Assembly: GCA_016711045.1 (NCBI GenBank)
Contig: JADJTT010000007.1
Coordinates: 62,001-126,000, forward strand
Origin: Saprospirales bacterium
GTDB lineage: Bacteria > Bacteroidota > Bacteroidia > Chitinophagales > Saprospiraceae
DNA: 64,000 bases
Reading direction: 5' to 3'
The notes beneath the pieces are model-generated. The model did no database searches. It was not told where the DNA came from and worked only from the letters and a program-made list of their open reading frames with translations. This document shows, piece by piece, positions 53,907 to 62,770 of the stretch (position 1 is its first letter; each line of letters begins with the position of its first letter). A program made the translations under genes and the position numbers.

Positions 53907-56900
53907 ATGAAAAAGGAATACATTTCCCGGGCACTAGCCGACACTTACTACCAGGCCGCTGTGGAGGGCCGGGATATGCGTCGTGTCGCTGATCAGTTGG
54001 AAAACCTGCGTGCTTCCATTGTAGAGAAATCCCTATATCAAGCCTGGCGGGATGTGGATAAAGCAGTTGGGCAGGTGCTGCTGCAGGCAAACGAAGAGCT
54101 TTTTGCCATACTCGACAGCTTCCGGCAAGCTTTTGTGTCCTGGGCTTATGAGCTGGCGATGGCGCAAGTGAGGGAAGGTTTCCGGGAGAGTCCGGCCAAA
54201 GGCTGGAACGCCTTTTTGGAGGTGTATGTCGAAGCGTTGGTGCACTGGCGCTACCAGATCTATACAGAGCTACCCAAGGAACTGGATCTGGAGAAGATCC
54301 CCGAAGCGCAATTGGCGCTGTATTTGAAGATTTCGGAGAAAACGCCCTTTATGCTGGAAGCCCGTTGGGAGCAGGTGTACGATCTGTTTCTGGAGTTGGC
54401 TGCACTGGATCAAATAGAACCGGATCACAAGGTTAACCTCTTGTGCTCGGCCGGGCAGATCGACCTCTACTTTTTCTCCGATACCCCAAAAGCGCTGGAA
54501 CTGTTTGAACAAGCCCGGAAAATCGGCAACGGCAAGGAGCACTCCCGGGTAGAACAATCCTTCGGGGAGCTCCACCTGTTGGATTGGCAGCTGGATGAAG
54601 CCCGTAATTGCTTCCAGAAGGCTTCCATGCTGGATCCGCAGAATGAATTTGCCTTGCTTTTTATGGGGGACAGCTACCGCGAAGAAGGGCGCTATTCCAT
54701 CGCCGAAGCCTGGTATGGAGACGCCCAAAGCCTGTTTCCCGGGGGCACCGATGTCCTGTCGCGGTATATCCGATTGTACGAGAAGCGCGATTATTTCAAA
54801 GCCCATGATCCAGAAAAGATCAAAACCTATGTAGACCTGACCACGCGGTTGTTGCCACTGGAAAAATATACGGCACTGCTGGACGGAGGCTTTGTTTTTC
54901 AGTCGAACGACCAGTTTGACGAAGCGGAAAAATGGTTCCGGGAGGCTATTGACCTCAACCCCCAACGTGGAAGCGGCTGGATTAACCTTGGGTACATCCT
55001 GGAAAAAAAAGAACAATACGGCGAATCGGAGAAGGCTTTTCAAAAAGCCCTCGAACCGGAGCCCGATTATTTTGATGCCCATTGGGGACTGGCATACCTC
55101 TATGAGCGAATGGAGGGGCAAGAAACAACGGCCATTCAAACCCTGGAAACCTGCCGCCGGTTGCGTCCGGCGTGGGAAATATTTATCATTCCCAGGATAG
55201 CGGACCTGCACCGAAAGCTGGGAAAGGTAGCGGAAGCCAATGCGCTTTTGCTCGATTGTTTGAAAAAATTCCCCGACAAAGATGCCGAACCTTTGCGCCT
55301 TTTGCATGAGGATGTGAACAACCTGCCCGAAGAAGAGGCATTGGGTTTGTTGGAGCGCATTCGCGAATTGAAAGGGAAAGCGTATGCCGATAATTTTGCC
55401 AACCGGGCCGGCAACGTCAAGTTCCAGTACCAAAAATTCGAAGAAGCGGCTGCCTATTATCGTCAGGCGCTCGCCATCGATCCGAATGTGCCGATCTATC
55501 ACTACAACCTGGGTCTGTCCATGGACCGCCTCGAGCGCCTGGACGAGGCCGAAGCTGCATTTGGGGAATACCTGGCGCTGGAGACACCCAGTCCTGAAAA
55601 CCTGAATACCATCGGTGTATTTTACTACAAAAAGCGGCAACAATATGAAAAGGCCGCTTCTTTCTACCAAAAGGCTATTGAGGGAAATCCCCAAAACGAC
55701 AATTTCCACTACAATATGGCCCTGGTGCAGGAGAAACTGGAGCAGTGGAGCGATGCCGAGGCCTCCTACCTCAAAGCGATTGAATGTGACCCGGAGGATC
55801 CGGAAAATTTCAATGGATTGGGCGTGTTCTATTACAACCGCCGGCTGTATGAACAGGCTATTGAAAACTACCAAAAAGCCATAGCCCTCAATGCGACCGA
55901 AGCCTTATATTTTGCCAATTTAGGGCTTGCCCATCAGCAAATGGGGCATCAGGAAGAAGAATTGGCAGCCTATGGGCAAGCTGCCGTGCTGAACCCCCGC
56001 TACCGGATGGAAGTGGGCCGGGTGTATTATAACCGGGAACAATATGCGGAGGCCATCCAGGCATTTGAACAGGCGGGCGACCTCATCGACCAGTACCCGG
56101 TAAACCTGGCGTATTGGGGCCTGGCTTATGAAAGCCTTGGAAAACCCGACCTTGCCGAACCTCTATTCCGCAAAGCCCTTGGAAAAGACCCTACGCTGGA
56201 TGACTATTTCTATAACCGGCTGGGCATCTTATGCTACCGGCAAAACAGGCACCAGGAAGCCCAAACTTTATACCTGGCCGCCATCAAGGTGGCGCCGGTG
56301 GCCGTGTATTACGAAAACCTGGGCTTAACCTACGAGGCCATGGGAGAAGAAGCGGAAGCAACGGCGGCCTACGAAAAAGCGATGGAACTGGAACCCGATA
56401 ACGGGCAGTACCCCAATCGAATGGGGGTCTTTCACTTTGCCAATAACAGGAACGAAGAAGCTATCCGCTTCTACGAAAAAGCGCTGGATCTCGATCCGGA
56501 GAACGCGGTGTATCAAAATAACCTGGCCCTGGCGCTGGAATCGCTCGGTCAGATGGAGCTGGCGGAACAGGCCTATAAAAAAGCCATGGCACTTGATCCA
56601 TTGAATGCCACATATCCCAATTTTTTGGGTGGCATGTATTTCCGGGCGTTGCGCTATGAAGAAGCAGCTACCTGTTTTGAAAAGGCGGTCGAGCTGGATC
56701 AAAGCCTGGCGTATTACTTTGAAAACCTCGGCTTGGCTAATGAAATGCTCGGCAAAACCAATGCCGCCGAAGAGGCGTTTAAGAAAGCCATCGCTGCCGA
56801 ACCTGCGTCACCTGTCTATCAAAACAGGCTTGGCCTCTTTTACTTCAACCAGGGCCGGTATGCCGATTCAATCCCTTACTATCAATTAGCCCTGGAAAAA

Positions 56901-57056
56901 GAACCCGATAGCGTCATCTACCTCACCAATATGGGGTTGGCTTATCTGAATCTCGAGGAAGGGGAGAAGGCTGCCGGCTATTTTGAGAAGGCTCTCCACT
57001 ATCAGCCGAAGGATCCGCAGTTGGAGGAGTATCTTGAGTTGGCCAGAAAGGGGTAA
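53907..57056 (+). CDS. Large TPR-repeat protein paired with the double-CHAT protease
   Basis: 1049 residues, no signal peptide. A helical N-terminal domain of about 200 residues (MKKEYISRALADTYYQAAVE) has no recognisable family. From about residue 200 to the end there are roughly 20 to 25 tetratricopeptide repeats (NFNGLGVFYYNRRLYEQAIENYQKAI and relatives; shorter motifs such as YNLGLSMDRLERLDEAEAAF). TPR superhelices bind proteins or peptides. The 27-bp gap to the CHAT gene implies one transcript, so this is the probable sensor or scaffold, analogous to TPR-CHAT pairs in other defence systems. No CRISPR or nucleic-acid-binding domain is nearby. Confidence 0.85.
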   Translation: MKKEYISRALADTYYQAAVEGRDMRRVADQLENLRASIVEKSLYQAWRDVDKAVGQVLLQANEELFAILDSFRQAFVSWAYELAMAQVREGFRESPAKGWNAFLEVYVEALVHWRYQIYTELPKELDLEKIPEAQLALYLKISEKTPFMLEARWEQVYDLFLELAALDQIEPDHKVNLLCSAGQIDLYFFSDTPKALELFEQARKIGNGKEHSRVEQSFGELHLLDWQLDEARNCFQKASMLDPQNEFALLFMGDSYREEGRYSIAEAWYGDAQSLFPGGTDVLSRYIRLYEKRDYFKAHDPEKIKTYVDLTTRLLPLEKYTALLDGGFVFQSNDQFDEAEKWFREAIDLNPQRGSGWINLGYILEKKEQYGESEKAFQKALEPEPDYFDAHWGLAYLYERMEGQETTAIQTLETCRRLRPAWEIFIIPRIADLHRKLGKVAEANALLLDCLKKFPDKDAEPLRLLHEDVNNLPEEEALGLLERIRELKGKAYADNFANRAGNVKFQYQKFEEAAAYYRQALAIDPNVPIYHYNLGLSMDRLERLDEAEAAFGEYLALETPSPENLNTIGVFYYKKRQQYEKAASFYQKAIEGNPQNDNFHYNMALVQEKLEQWSDAEASYLKAIECDPEDPENFNGLGVFYYNRRLYEQAIENYQKAIALNATEALYFANLGLAHQQMGHQEEELAAYGQAAVLNPRYRMEVGRVYYNREQYAEAIQAFEQAGDLIDQYPVNLAYWGLAYESLGKPDLAEPLFRKALGKDPTLDDYFYNRLGILCYRQNRHQEAQTLYLAAIKVAPVAVYYENLGLTYEAMGEEAEATAAYEKAMELEPDNGQYPNRMGVFHFANNRNEEAIRFYEKALDLDPENAVYQNNLALALESLGQMELAEQAYKKAMALDPLNATYPNFLGGMYFRALRYEEAATCFEKAVELDQSLAYYFENLGLANEMLGKTNAAEEAFKKAIAAEPASPVYQNRLGLFYFNQGRYADSIPYYQLALEKEPDSVIYLTNMGLAYLNLEEGEKAAGYFEKALHYQPKDPQLEEYLELARKG

Positions 57057-57077
57057 GGATCAAGTGAATCTCATGCA

Positions 57078-57112
57078 AGAAGCCCTGCCCGGAATTTCCG
57101 GACAGGGCTTCT
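57078..57112. terminator. Convergent terminator after the TPR gene
   Basis: AGAAGCCCTG pairs with CAGGGCTTCT, then CCGG/CCGG past one mismatch and a 5-nt loop. It separates the TPR gene from the opposing small membrane protein gene. Confidence 0.8.
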
Positions 57113-57148
57113 AAGTTGAATCAAAACGGTGAAAATGCTCAATTCACC

Positions 57149-57661
57149 TTAATCATCATCTTCTTCTTCATCGCTGCCGGTTGCTTCGCCATTGGCGGGT
57201 TGGATTGAATTTTGTGCTACATCAGCCCGGATCTCCGTATGCCGGATGGCCCCTCCTGTGCTACCCGTTTCCGCGGCAGGGTACATAGTGGCAATGGAAG
57301 CTATGGCAACCACCGCGTAGAGCGCACCGCTGAGTTTCCAGGAGAGTAGGTCTGCAATCAGGGTGAGGAGGGCCAGCGCCCCCACAATTCCGCTGGCTGC
57401 CAGAAAAAAGTCGGCCATCTCTTCATGTGGGCCGATGAATGATTCGCTGACGCCCGCTAGCCCTTCAATGGTTTCTTCAGCGCCTTCGCCTGTAAAATAG
57501 GCCAGGGCTGCAAATCCGGCGGTGAGCACAAACGCACCCATGGCGGTTCGTTTTACGTTGCTATTGCGAAGCAAAAAACCGGAGAGAAGGATCAGGATGC
57601 CAAATAACGTACCGATAATGGGAAGGTGGTTGACCACCAGATGAAGATGCGCTGGGTTCAT
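57149..57661 (-). CDS. DUF2231-like membrane protein
   Basis: 170 residues with four hydrophobic helices. The start HLHLVVNHLPIIGTLFGILIL has the conserved histidines of DUF2231-type proteins, which are thought to bind haem or a metal. A second member is at 60640. The acidic tail (GSDEEEDDD) is unusual. It is 39 bp downstream of the exported rubrerythrin gene and probably co-transcribed with it. Role unknown, redox is likely. Confidence 0.7.
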   Translation of the reverse strand: MNPAHLHLVVNHLPIIGTLFGILILLSGFLLRNSNVKRTAMGAFVLTAGFAALAYFTGEGAEETIEGLAGVSESFIGPHEEMADFFLAASGIVGALALLTLIADLLSWKLSGALYAVVAIASIATMYPAAETGSTGGAIRHTEIRADVAQNSIQPANGEATGSDEEEDDD

Positions 57662-57700
57662 AGCAATAATTTTTTGTGAAGGATAAATGGGTGCAATAAA

Positions 57701-58384
57701 TTAGGCAGAAGTGATTAGAATAAAACGATCGCCGGAGGTCATCGAAATGCCGCAACGCTTGGGTGCTTTATCAGCATAGGTATTCCCACAAGTTGGACAG
57801 AGATAATACTGGGTGGCTAGCGTGGATAACTGGTTGGAGCCCAGTGCCGCAATAGCCTGCTGATAGAGCACCTGGTGCTTTTGTTCGGTCTCATAGGCAT
57901 ACTTGAGGCTGATCAGGGCCAGTTGCGCGTTGGCTGATTGGGCATTGGTCATAAATTCCGGATACATGGTATTGATCTCGTAGGTTTCGCCGGCGAGTGC
58001 ATCATTCAGGTTTTCAAGGGTAGTTTTAACGGCGAATTCGGGTGTCACTTCGGGAATCGGCATGCCGAGATCTTCCAACACTGCTTTGTGGTTATTGGCG
58101 TGAATGGCTTCAGATTGAGACGCGGTTTTAAAGAGCAGGGCAATTTCAGATTTTCCTTCTTCCTCTGCTTTTTGGGCGTAGGCGGCATATTTGGCACTTG
58201 CAGTTGTTTCGCCCTTGAAGGCATCATTCAGGTTTTCAATAACGAGCGCCATACTGCCGGCAGCTTCCGCTTCGGTTTTGGGTTCTTGCATGTTGGTCGT
58301 TTTTTCCTGGTCGTTGGTACAGGAGAACAAGAAAAGTCCGAGGCTCAGGAAAAGGCCCAATGAGAATATCCATTGCTTTTTCAT
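57701..58384 (-). CDS. Exported rubrerythrin-like lipoprotein with an incomplete rubredoxin-like tail
   Basis: 227 residues. Lipobox SLGLFLFSCTNDQ (Cys22). The ferritin-like helical domain has two pairs of metal-ligand regions (GETTASAKYAAYAQKAEEEG with a following SEAIHANNHKAVLE; GETYEINTMYPEFM with ETEQKHQVLYQQAI). The C-terminal rubredoxin-like tail has YLCPTCGNTYADKAPKRCG but ends in ISMTSGDRF where the fourth cysteine is expected, so iron binding would need another ligand. Rubrerythrins remove peroxide, usually in the cytoplasm; a lipoprotein form implies periplasmic or surface use. The DUF2231-like gene follows. Confidence 0.85.
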   Translation of the reverse strand: MKKQWIFSLGLFLSLGLFLFSCTNDQEKTTNMQEPKTEAEAAGSMALVIENLNDAFKGETTASAKYAAYAQKAEEEGKSEIALLFKTASQSEAIHANNHKAVLEDLGMPIPEVTPEFAVKTTLENLNDALAGETYEINTMYPEFMTNAQSANAQLALISLKYAYETEQKHQVLYQQAIAALGSNQLSTLATQYYLCPTCGNTYADKAPKRCGISMTSGDRFILITSA

Positions 58385-58492
58385 TGCGAGGTTGTTTTTG
58401 GTTGAATAAATTAATGATACAAAGGTGCACCCCTACGGGTCAAATGGGCCTTAAAGGAATCTTAAAATCAGCTTAAGTTCTCAGAGGGGGTA

Positions 58493-58532
58493 TTTTAAAA
58501 AGCCTGTGGTTGCGGCCACAGGCTTTTTAAAT
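58493..58532 (-). terminator. Terminator of the response-regulator/kinase operon
   Basis: Up to a 17-bp stem (58493-58509 with 58516-58532) with a GCCTGTGG core and flanking A/T runs, 20 bp past the kinase stop on the minus strand. Confidence 0.85.
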
Positions 58533-58552
58533 GTCTGATAAAAGCAATGATA

Positions 58553-59929
58553 TTAGTGGGGGAAGAAAAGGCAGAACGTAGCGCCTTGATCCGGCTGGCT
58601 GCCCACTTCGATGCGAATATCGATCAGGTCGCTCAGTTTTTTGACGATCGATAAACCGAGTCCGGTGCCTTTTACGCGGGAGTTGCGCGATTCATCGGTC
58701 CGGTAAAACCGGTCAAATAGTTTGGGAATATGCTCGGCGGGAATACCTGGTCCGTCATCGGTTACGGCCAGGCACGAGTGGTCGGGATCCCATGTGCAGT
58801 GAATAGTGCCCCCGATATTGCCATACTTGATAGCGTTGCCGACCAGATTGCCGAGGATGAGGTCCAGGAGCCCGGGGTCCGTATAGACGCTAATGTCGCC
58901 GGATACATGGATATTCAATTGCATCTGTTTTTCTTCCAGGGCGGGTATCCATGGTTCACGGAGTTGGGTCAGGAATGAGTAAAGGCTGGTTTCCTCTTTT
59001 TCTACAAGGATGTGCCCTGCCTCAAGCCGGGCTAGTTGGAGGAGCTGATCGAGCAACTGATCCATCCGGTCCACTTCGCGGATCACTTTCTGAACCTTTT
59101 CTTCATAAAATTCGGTTTCCCTGGGCTTTCGAATCAGCACTTCAAGGGTACCGCGTATAGCAGCGAGTGGGGTGCGCAACTCATGAGAGGCATCCGAGGT
59201 AAATTGTTTTTCCCTTGTCATCCCTCCTTCAATCCGTGAAAGGAGTTCATTGATGGTGGCAGCCAGGGAGTAGATCTCATCCTTGTGAGCGGGAAGTGGT
59301 AGGCGATGGTGGATGGTCGTGTCATTAATGCCCGAAGCTACACGGATCAATTGGTTGACAGGGGCAATGGATTGGGAAGCTGCCACGGAAGTGGCCAAAT
59401 ACAAAACAACCAGAAGGAATGGAAAGGAAATTAGCAGCGTGGCACGGAGATTTTGTAACACCGAAGTTGATTCTTTACGAGACACCCCGATGCTTAGATA
59501 ACCGATAGTTTGCTTTTTTTTATTTCGGATGGGGTATTGTCCTACGCGGACCAATTGGTCGTTGATCCGACTATTGAAAAAAGTGGGGTGATGCACAGTG
59601 GTGTCAAAAAGCAAGTGGTCCTCCAGCATATTTGCCGAATGGAAAAGCCGGCGTCCCCCCACTTCGACAACTTGTAAAAAGGTCGGATTGACTTCGATCT
59701 GTCGGTGCTCCTGCTCTTCCCATTCCGGGAGCTGGTCGATGTGGATGGAATCTTCCTGCCAGGCAATGCTGCGGAATACCTCATCGGCTTCCTGCCTGAT
59801 ATCGGCATCCAGGTGATTGTAGGAGGTTTGGAAAACGACAAAATAAACCAGGGTGAAGACAAGGAGAGACGCTACTGCGGCGGCAACTGTATTGAAGAGC
59901 GCAATCCTGTTTTTGAAGTGAACCTTCAT
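58553..59929 (-). CDS. Sensor histidine kinase (HAMP, HisKA, HATPase_c)
   Basis: 458 residues. Membrane helix at about 11-33, a periplasmic sensor domain, a second helix near 163-182, and a HAMP domain (SQSIAPVNQLIRVASGINDTTI). HisKA has FTSDASHELRTPLAAIRGTLE. The ATPase boxes are LVGNAIKYGNIGG, VTDDGPGIPAEH and GTGLGLSIVKK. It overlaps the upstream response regulator by 4 bp (ATGA). The neighbouring DUF2231, rubrerythrin and GMC genes suggest redox or oxidative-stress sensing, but the ligand is unknown. Confidence 0.93.
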   Translation of the reverse strand: MKVHFKNRIALFNTVAAAVASLLVFTLVYFVVFQTSYNHLDADIRQEADEVFRSIAWQEDSIHIDQLPEWEEQEHRQIEVNPTFLQVVEVGGRRLFHSANMLEDHLLFDTTVHHPTFFNSRINDQLVRVGQYPIRNKKKQTIGYLSIGVSRKESTSVLQNLRATLLISFPFLLVVLYLATSVAASQSIAPVNQLIRVASGINDTTIHHRLPLPAHKDEIYSLAATINELLSRIEGGMTREKQFTSDASHELRTPLAAIRGTLEVLIRKPRETEFYEEKVQKVIREVDRMDQLLDQLLQLARLEAGHILVEKEETSLYSFLTQLREPWIPALEEKQMQLNIHVSGDISVYTDPGLLDLILGNLVGNAIKYGNIGGTIHCTWDPDHSCLAVTDDGPGIPAEHIPKLFDRFYRTDESRNSRVKGTGLGLSIVKKLSDLIDIRIEVGSQPDQGATFCLFFPH

Positions 59930-60603
59930 GTGTGATCATTGACACGGTATCCCACCCCCCGGATGGTCTGGATAAAAGAAGGCTGGTCGGGGTCGTCCAG
60001 TTTTTTACGCAGGAAATTAATATACACGTCTATTACGGAGGTATCGTAGTCGTGGTGAATATCCCAAACGGTTTCTATGATCCGGGTACGGCGGGAAACC
60101 CTGCCTTTGTTGCGGAGGAGGTATTCCAACAGGGCAAATTCCTTTTGGGTCAATTCGACCTCTTCACCATTTTTAAACACCTGGTGCTTGTCGATATCCA
60201 GCTCGATGGCTCCGGCCCGAAAAACTTGCTCATCCCCATCTCTGGTGCGGAGCAGGACCCTTATCCGGGCGAGTATCTCTCCAAAGGCAAAAGGTTTGCG
60301 AATGTAGTCGTTGGCTCCGGCTTCCAGCCCGAAAATCACCTCGTCGACCGTATCTTTTGCCGTCAAAAAAATGATGGGTATTTGGGTAGATTCTTTCCGA
60401 ACCAGGCGGCAAATCTCAATCCCGCTCATTCCAGGGAGCATCCAATCCAGTAACAGCAGGTCATAATCTTCCAACCCGTCCATGGCCATCTGTAGGCCCT
60501 GCCGGCCGTTTTCAGCCAGATCAACTGAAAAGCCTTCCTCTTCCAAGCCTTCGCGAATGAAATTGGCGATGCTCGATTCGTCTTCCACTAAGAGAATCTT
60601 CAT
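59926..60603 (-). CDS. OmpR-family response regulator
   Basis: 225 residues. Receiver with VEDESSIANFI and the phospho-acceptor Asp53 in LLLLDWMLPGMSG, plus PIIFLTAKD and YIRKPFAF. A winged-helix DNA-binding domain follows (VELTQKEFALLEYLLRNKGRV). The stop overlaps the kinase start by 4 bp. It is the first gene of the RR-HK pair and is likely co-regulated with the DUF2231 gene 36 bp upstream. Confidence 0.95.
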   Translation of the reverse strand: MKILLVEDESSIANFIREGLEEEGFSVDLAENGRQGLQMAMDGLEDYDLLLLDWMLPGMSGIEICRLVRKESTQIPIIFLTAKDTVDEVIFGLEAGANDYIRKPFAFGEILARIRVLLRTRDGDEQVFRAGAIELDIDKHQVFKNGEEVELTQKEFALLEYLLRNKGRVSRRTRIIETVWDIHHDYDTSVIDVYINFLRKKLDDPDQPSFIQTIRGVGYRVNDHT

Positions 60604-60639
60604 GCACGAAAGATAGGAAATTGGTTGGTGGTTTCCAGT

Positions 60640-61107
60640 TTATTCGGGTTCTGAAGTGGAAAAATCAGGCAGGGCCAGTTCGACTCCGGCTGCATGTTTA
60701 AACACCAATTCTCCACCCCGAAACCCGGTGAGGGAAACGGCTGCAATGGCCAATACATAGAGCGAAAATTCTAATACCCGAAACCAGGTGTATTCCTTTT
60801 TCAGGAAAATTCCGCCTATGCGCATAGCGGAGGCTGCCAAGGCGATCCATAAGGTGATCACTGCCGCTTGTTCATGCGCTCCAAGTGCACGTCCGAGGGC
60901 GCCTTCTTCCATGCCGTCTCCGGCGGCTTCTCCGCTGAAATAAGCGGCGATGGCGCCTGCCGTACCGAGCAGTAAAAGAAACAGGCCTGCCTTGCGGAAA
61001 AAAGTATTTTTAGCAAATAAGGCAATAACCTCTGCCAGGAACCCTGCGATCAACAAGGCAATTGGAAAATGCACCACCATGGCGTGTAAATGGGTAGCCG
61101 CTATCAT
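60640..61107 (-). CDS. DUF2231-like membrane protein
   Basis: 155 residues with four helices. The start THLHAMVVHFPIALLIAGFL has the conserved histidines, and YFSGEAAGDGMEEG matches the YFTGEGAEETIEG segment of the member at 57149, so the two are distant paralogues. Its stop is 36 bp before the response-regulator start. Role unknown. Confidence 0.8.
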   Translation of the reverse strand: MIAATHLHAMVVHFPIALLIAGFLAEVIALFAKNTFFRKAGLFLLLLGTAGAIAAYFSGEAAGDGMEEGALGRALGAHEQAAVITLWIALAASAMRIGGIFLKKEYTWFRVLEFSLYVLAIAAVSLTGFRGGELVFKHAAGVELALPDFSTSEPE

Positions 61108-61179
61108 AATTTATTTTTTACAAATATGGCGGCAATAAGCTTGAGTGCGGGTTAATACAGACTTAAAATCCGCTTAAAA

Positions 61180-62721
61180 TTAAGGGATTTGTGCCATCGC
61201 ATACTCGCTCAGTGCCGTAATCGTCAAGCTTGGGTTCACGCCCGGATTGCAGGGCATGATCGACCCGTCCAGGATGTACATGTTGGGGTAGCCAAACACC
61301 TCGAAACGCTCATTGACCACTCCTTCTGCCGCATCGCGTCCCATGGGACAGCCTCCTAGAATATGCGCGGTGGAAGCCATGTTGAACGCGATCTCCGTCA
61401 GGGCATTCATCGCGATGCCGCCTGATTTTTCGGCATACCGATGCATGACGTCTTGTCCTTTGGGGATGAAGGCGGGTACACGCTGATAGTCCGCCGCGCT
61501 GTTGTCCATGCGCATGCGGCCGTTTTTCCAAACCATGCGCATGGAGTTGTCGAGGGTTTGCATGACCAGTAGCACTACGCCGTTGGAAGCCAGGTCGCGG
61601 GAAAACAAGGCGCGCATGAATTTGCCCGGGTGTCGGAATATATTTCCTACTAGTTTAGCAATCCGGACCAGAGGCGATCCATCTCCGGTAGCCAATGCCC
61701 CAAGGCGCAGCATTAATCCAGACCTGTCGGAGAATTTACAAAGCTCAATATTGGTGTGGGCATCAGCCTGAATGATGGAGCTGATCGCCACCCCGTTGTT
61801 CAATTTTTCATCGGCATCAACTACTCCGCACAGCGACTCGGAATTGGTGCGGAGGTTTTCGCCCAGCCTGTCGGAAAGCAAGGGAAGCGTGCCGTATTGT
61901 TGTTTCTGGGCCAACAATAACTTCAAGGTTCCCAGTACGCCGGCGCTGAACACGATCCCTTTGGAATAGAAAGTCTTCTCTTTCTTGCCGAATGCGGACG
62001 TACTGCTGCGGGTATGCACCGCGTATTGTTTGGCTTCCGGGTCCCATTCAACTTTGTAGGCCAATGTCTCCGGTAACACCTCGGCGCCTTGCTGCTCGGC
62101 AAAATAGAGGTAGTTTTTGTCCAGGGTGTTTTTGGCGTTGTGCCGGCAACCGACCATACATCCGGCGCATTCGATGCAGCCATTGCGCAGCGGACCTTTC
62201 CCGTCGAAGTAAGGATCGACCGGGGTGTCCGGATCGCCGTAGTACACCCCGACGTCCACGCCCCGAAAACTCTCTTCCTGGCCCATATCCCTGGCTACAG
62301 CCGCCAACAGCTTATCATCGACATTGGTGTTTTTGGCGGGGGTACTCCCCAGCATATACCGGGCTTTTTGATAGAAAGGACCCAGTGCGGCCCTCCAATC
62401 CCGGAAGTGCGCCCAGCGCGGATTTTGGTAAAATTCATCGCCCGGTTCCAGGTGGGTGTTGGCGTAAACGAGGCTGCCGCCGCCTACGCCCACGCCGTGG
62501 ATCACAAAAACCTCTTTGAAGAAAGAGAGTTGCTGGATTCCAAAGCAGCGCAGGAGGGGCGCCCAGAGGTATTTCCGGATATTCCAATTGGTCTTTGGAA
62601 AATCTTTCGACTGGTAGCGTTTGCCTTTTTCCAATACAAGTACCCGGTAGCCTTTTTCAGACAAACGCATGGCAGAGACGCTGCCGCCAAAACCGGAACC
62701 GATGATGATGTAATCGTACAC
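61180..62721 (-). CDS. GMC/cholesterol-oxidase-like FAD oxidoreductase
   Basis: 513 residues; GTG start at 62721. The FAD-binding motif is DYIIIGSGFGGSVSAMRLSEKG near residue 3, then a motif GVGVGGGSLVYANTHLEP. A cysteine-rich CIECAGCMVGC (about residues 180-190) hints at an iron-sulfur site found in some GMC-like enzymes. The C-terminal HILGGCPMGRDAAEG and the end NPGVNPSLTITALSEYAMAQ hold the expected catalytic region. It probably oxidises sterol- or alcohol-type substrates. No partner gene is evident. A 16-bp palindrome lies just upstream. Confidence 0.88.
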   Translation of the reverse strand: MYDYIIIGSGFGGSVSAMRLSEKGYRVLVLEKGKRYQSKDFPKTNWNIRKYLWAPLLRCFGIQQLSFFKEVFVIHGVGVGGGSLVYANTHLEPGDEFYQNPRWAHFRDWRAALGPFYQKARYMLGSTPAKNTNVDDKLLAAVARDMGQEESFRGVDVGVYYGDPDTPVDPYFDGKGPLRNGCIECAGCMVGCRHNAKNTLDKNYLYFAEQQGAEVLPETLAYKVEWDPEAKQYAVHTRSSTSAFGKKEKTFYSKGIVFSAGVLGTLKLLLAQKQQYGTLPLLSDRLGENLRTNSESLCGVVDADEKLNNGVAISSIIQADAHTNIELCKFSDRSGLMLRLGALATGDGSPLVRIAKLVGNIFRHPGKFMRALFSRDLASNGVVLLVMQTLDNSMRMVWKNGRMRMDNSAADYQRVPAFIPKGQDVMHRYAEKSGGIAMNALTEIAFNMASTAHILGGCPMGRDAAEGVVNERFEVFGYPNMYILDGSIMPCNPGVNPSLTITALSEYAMAQIP

Positions 62722-62742
62722 AGGGAGTTTTTAGTTTTTAGT

Positions 62743-62758
62743 CCCGATAGCTATCGGG
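62743..62758. repeat. Perfect 16-bp palindrome with heptamer flank
   Basis: CCCGATAGCTATCGGG is completely self-complementary. It is preceded by two TTTTAGT heptamers. It lies in the 49-bp spacer between the GMC gene and the hypothetical gene, where it could be a regulator site or a copy of a palindromic interspersed repeat. Confidence 0.7.
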
Positions 62759-62770
62759 TTTAATGTTTAG

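Noticed and set aside
54270..55874. 534-residue minus-strand reading frame over the TPR gene
   Set aside because: Shadow of the repetitive TPR coding strand on the other strand; no coherent domain.
51798..57056. CHAT plus TPR as a type III-E CRISPR (Craspase) effector
   Set aside because: CHAT and TPR are on separate proteins, and there is no gRAMP/Cas7-11 gene or repeat-spacer array in the window.
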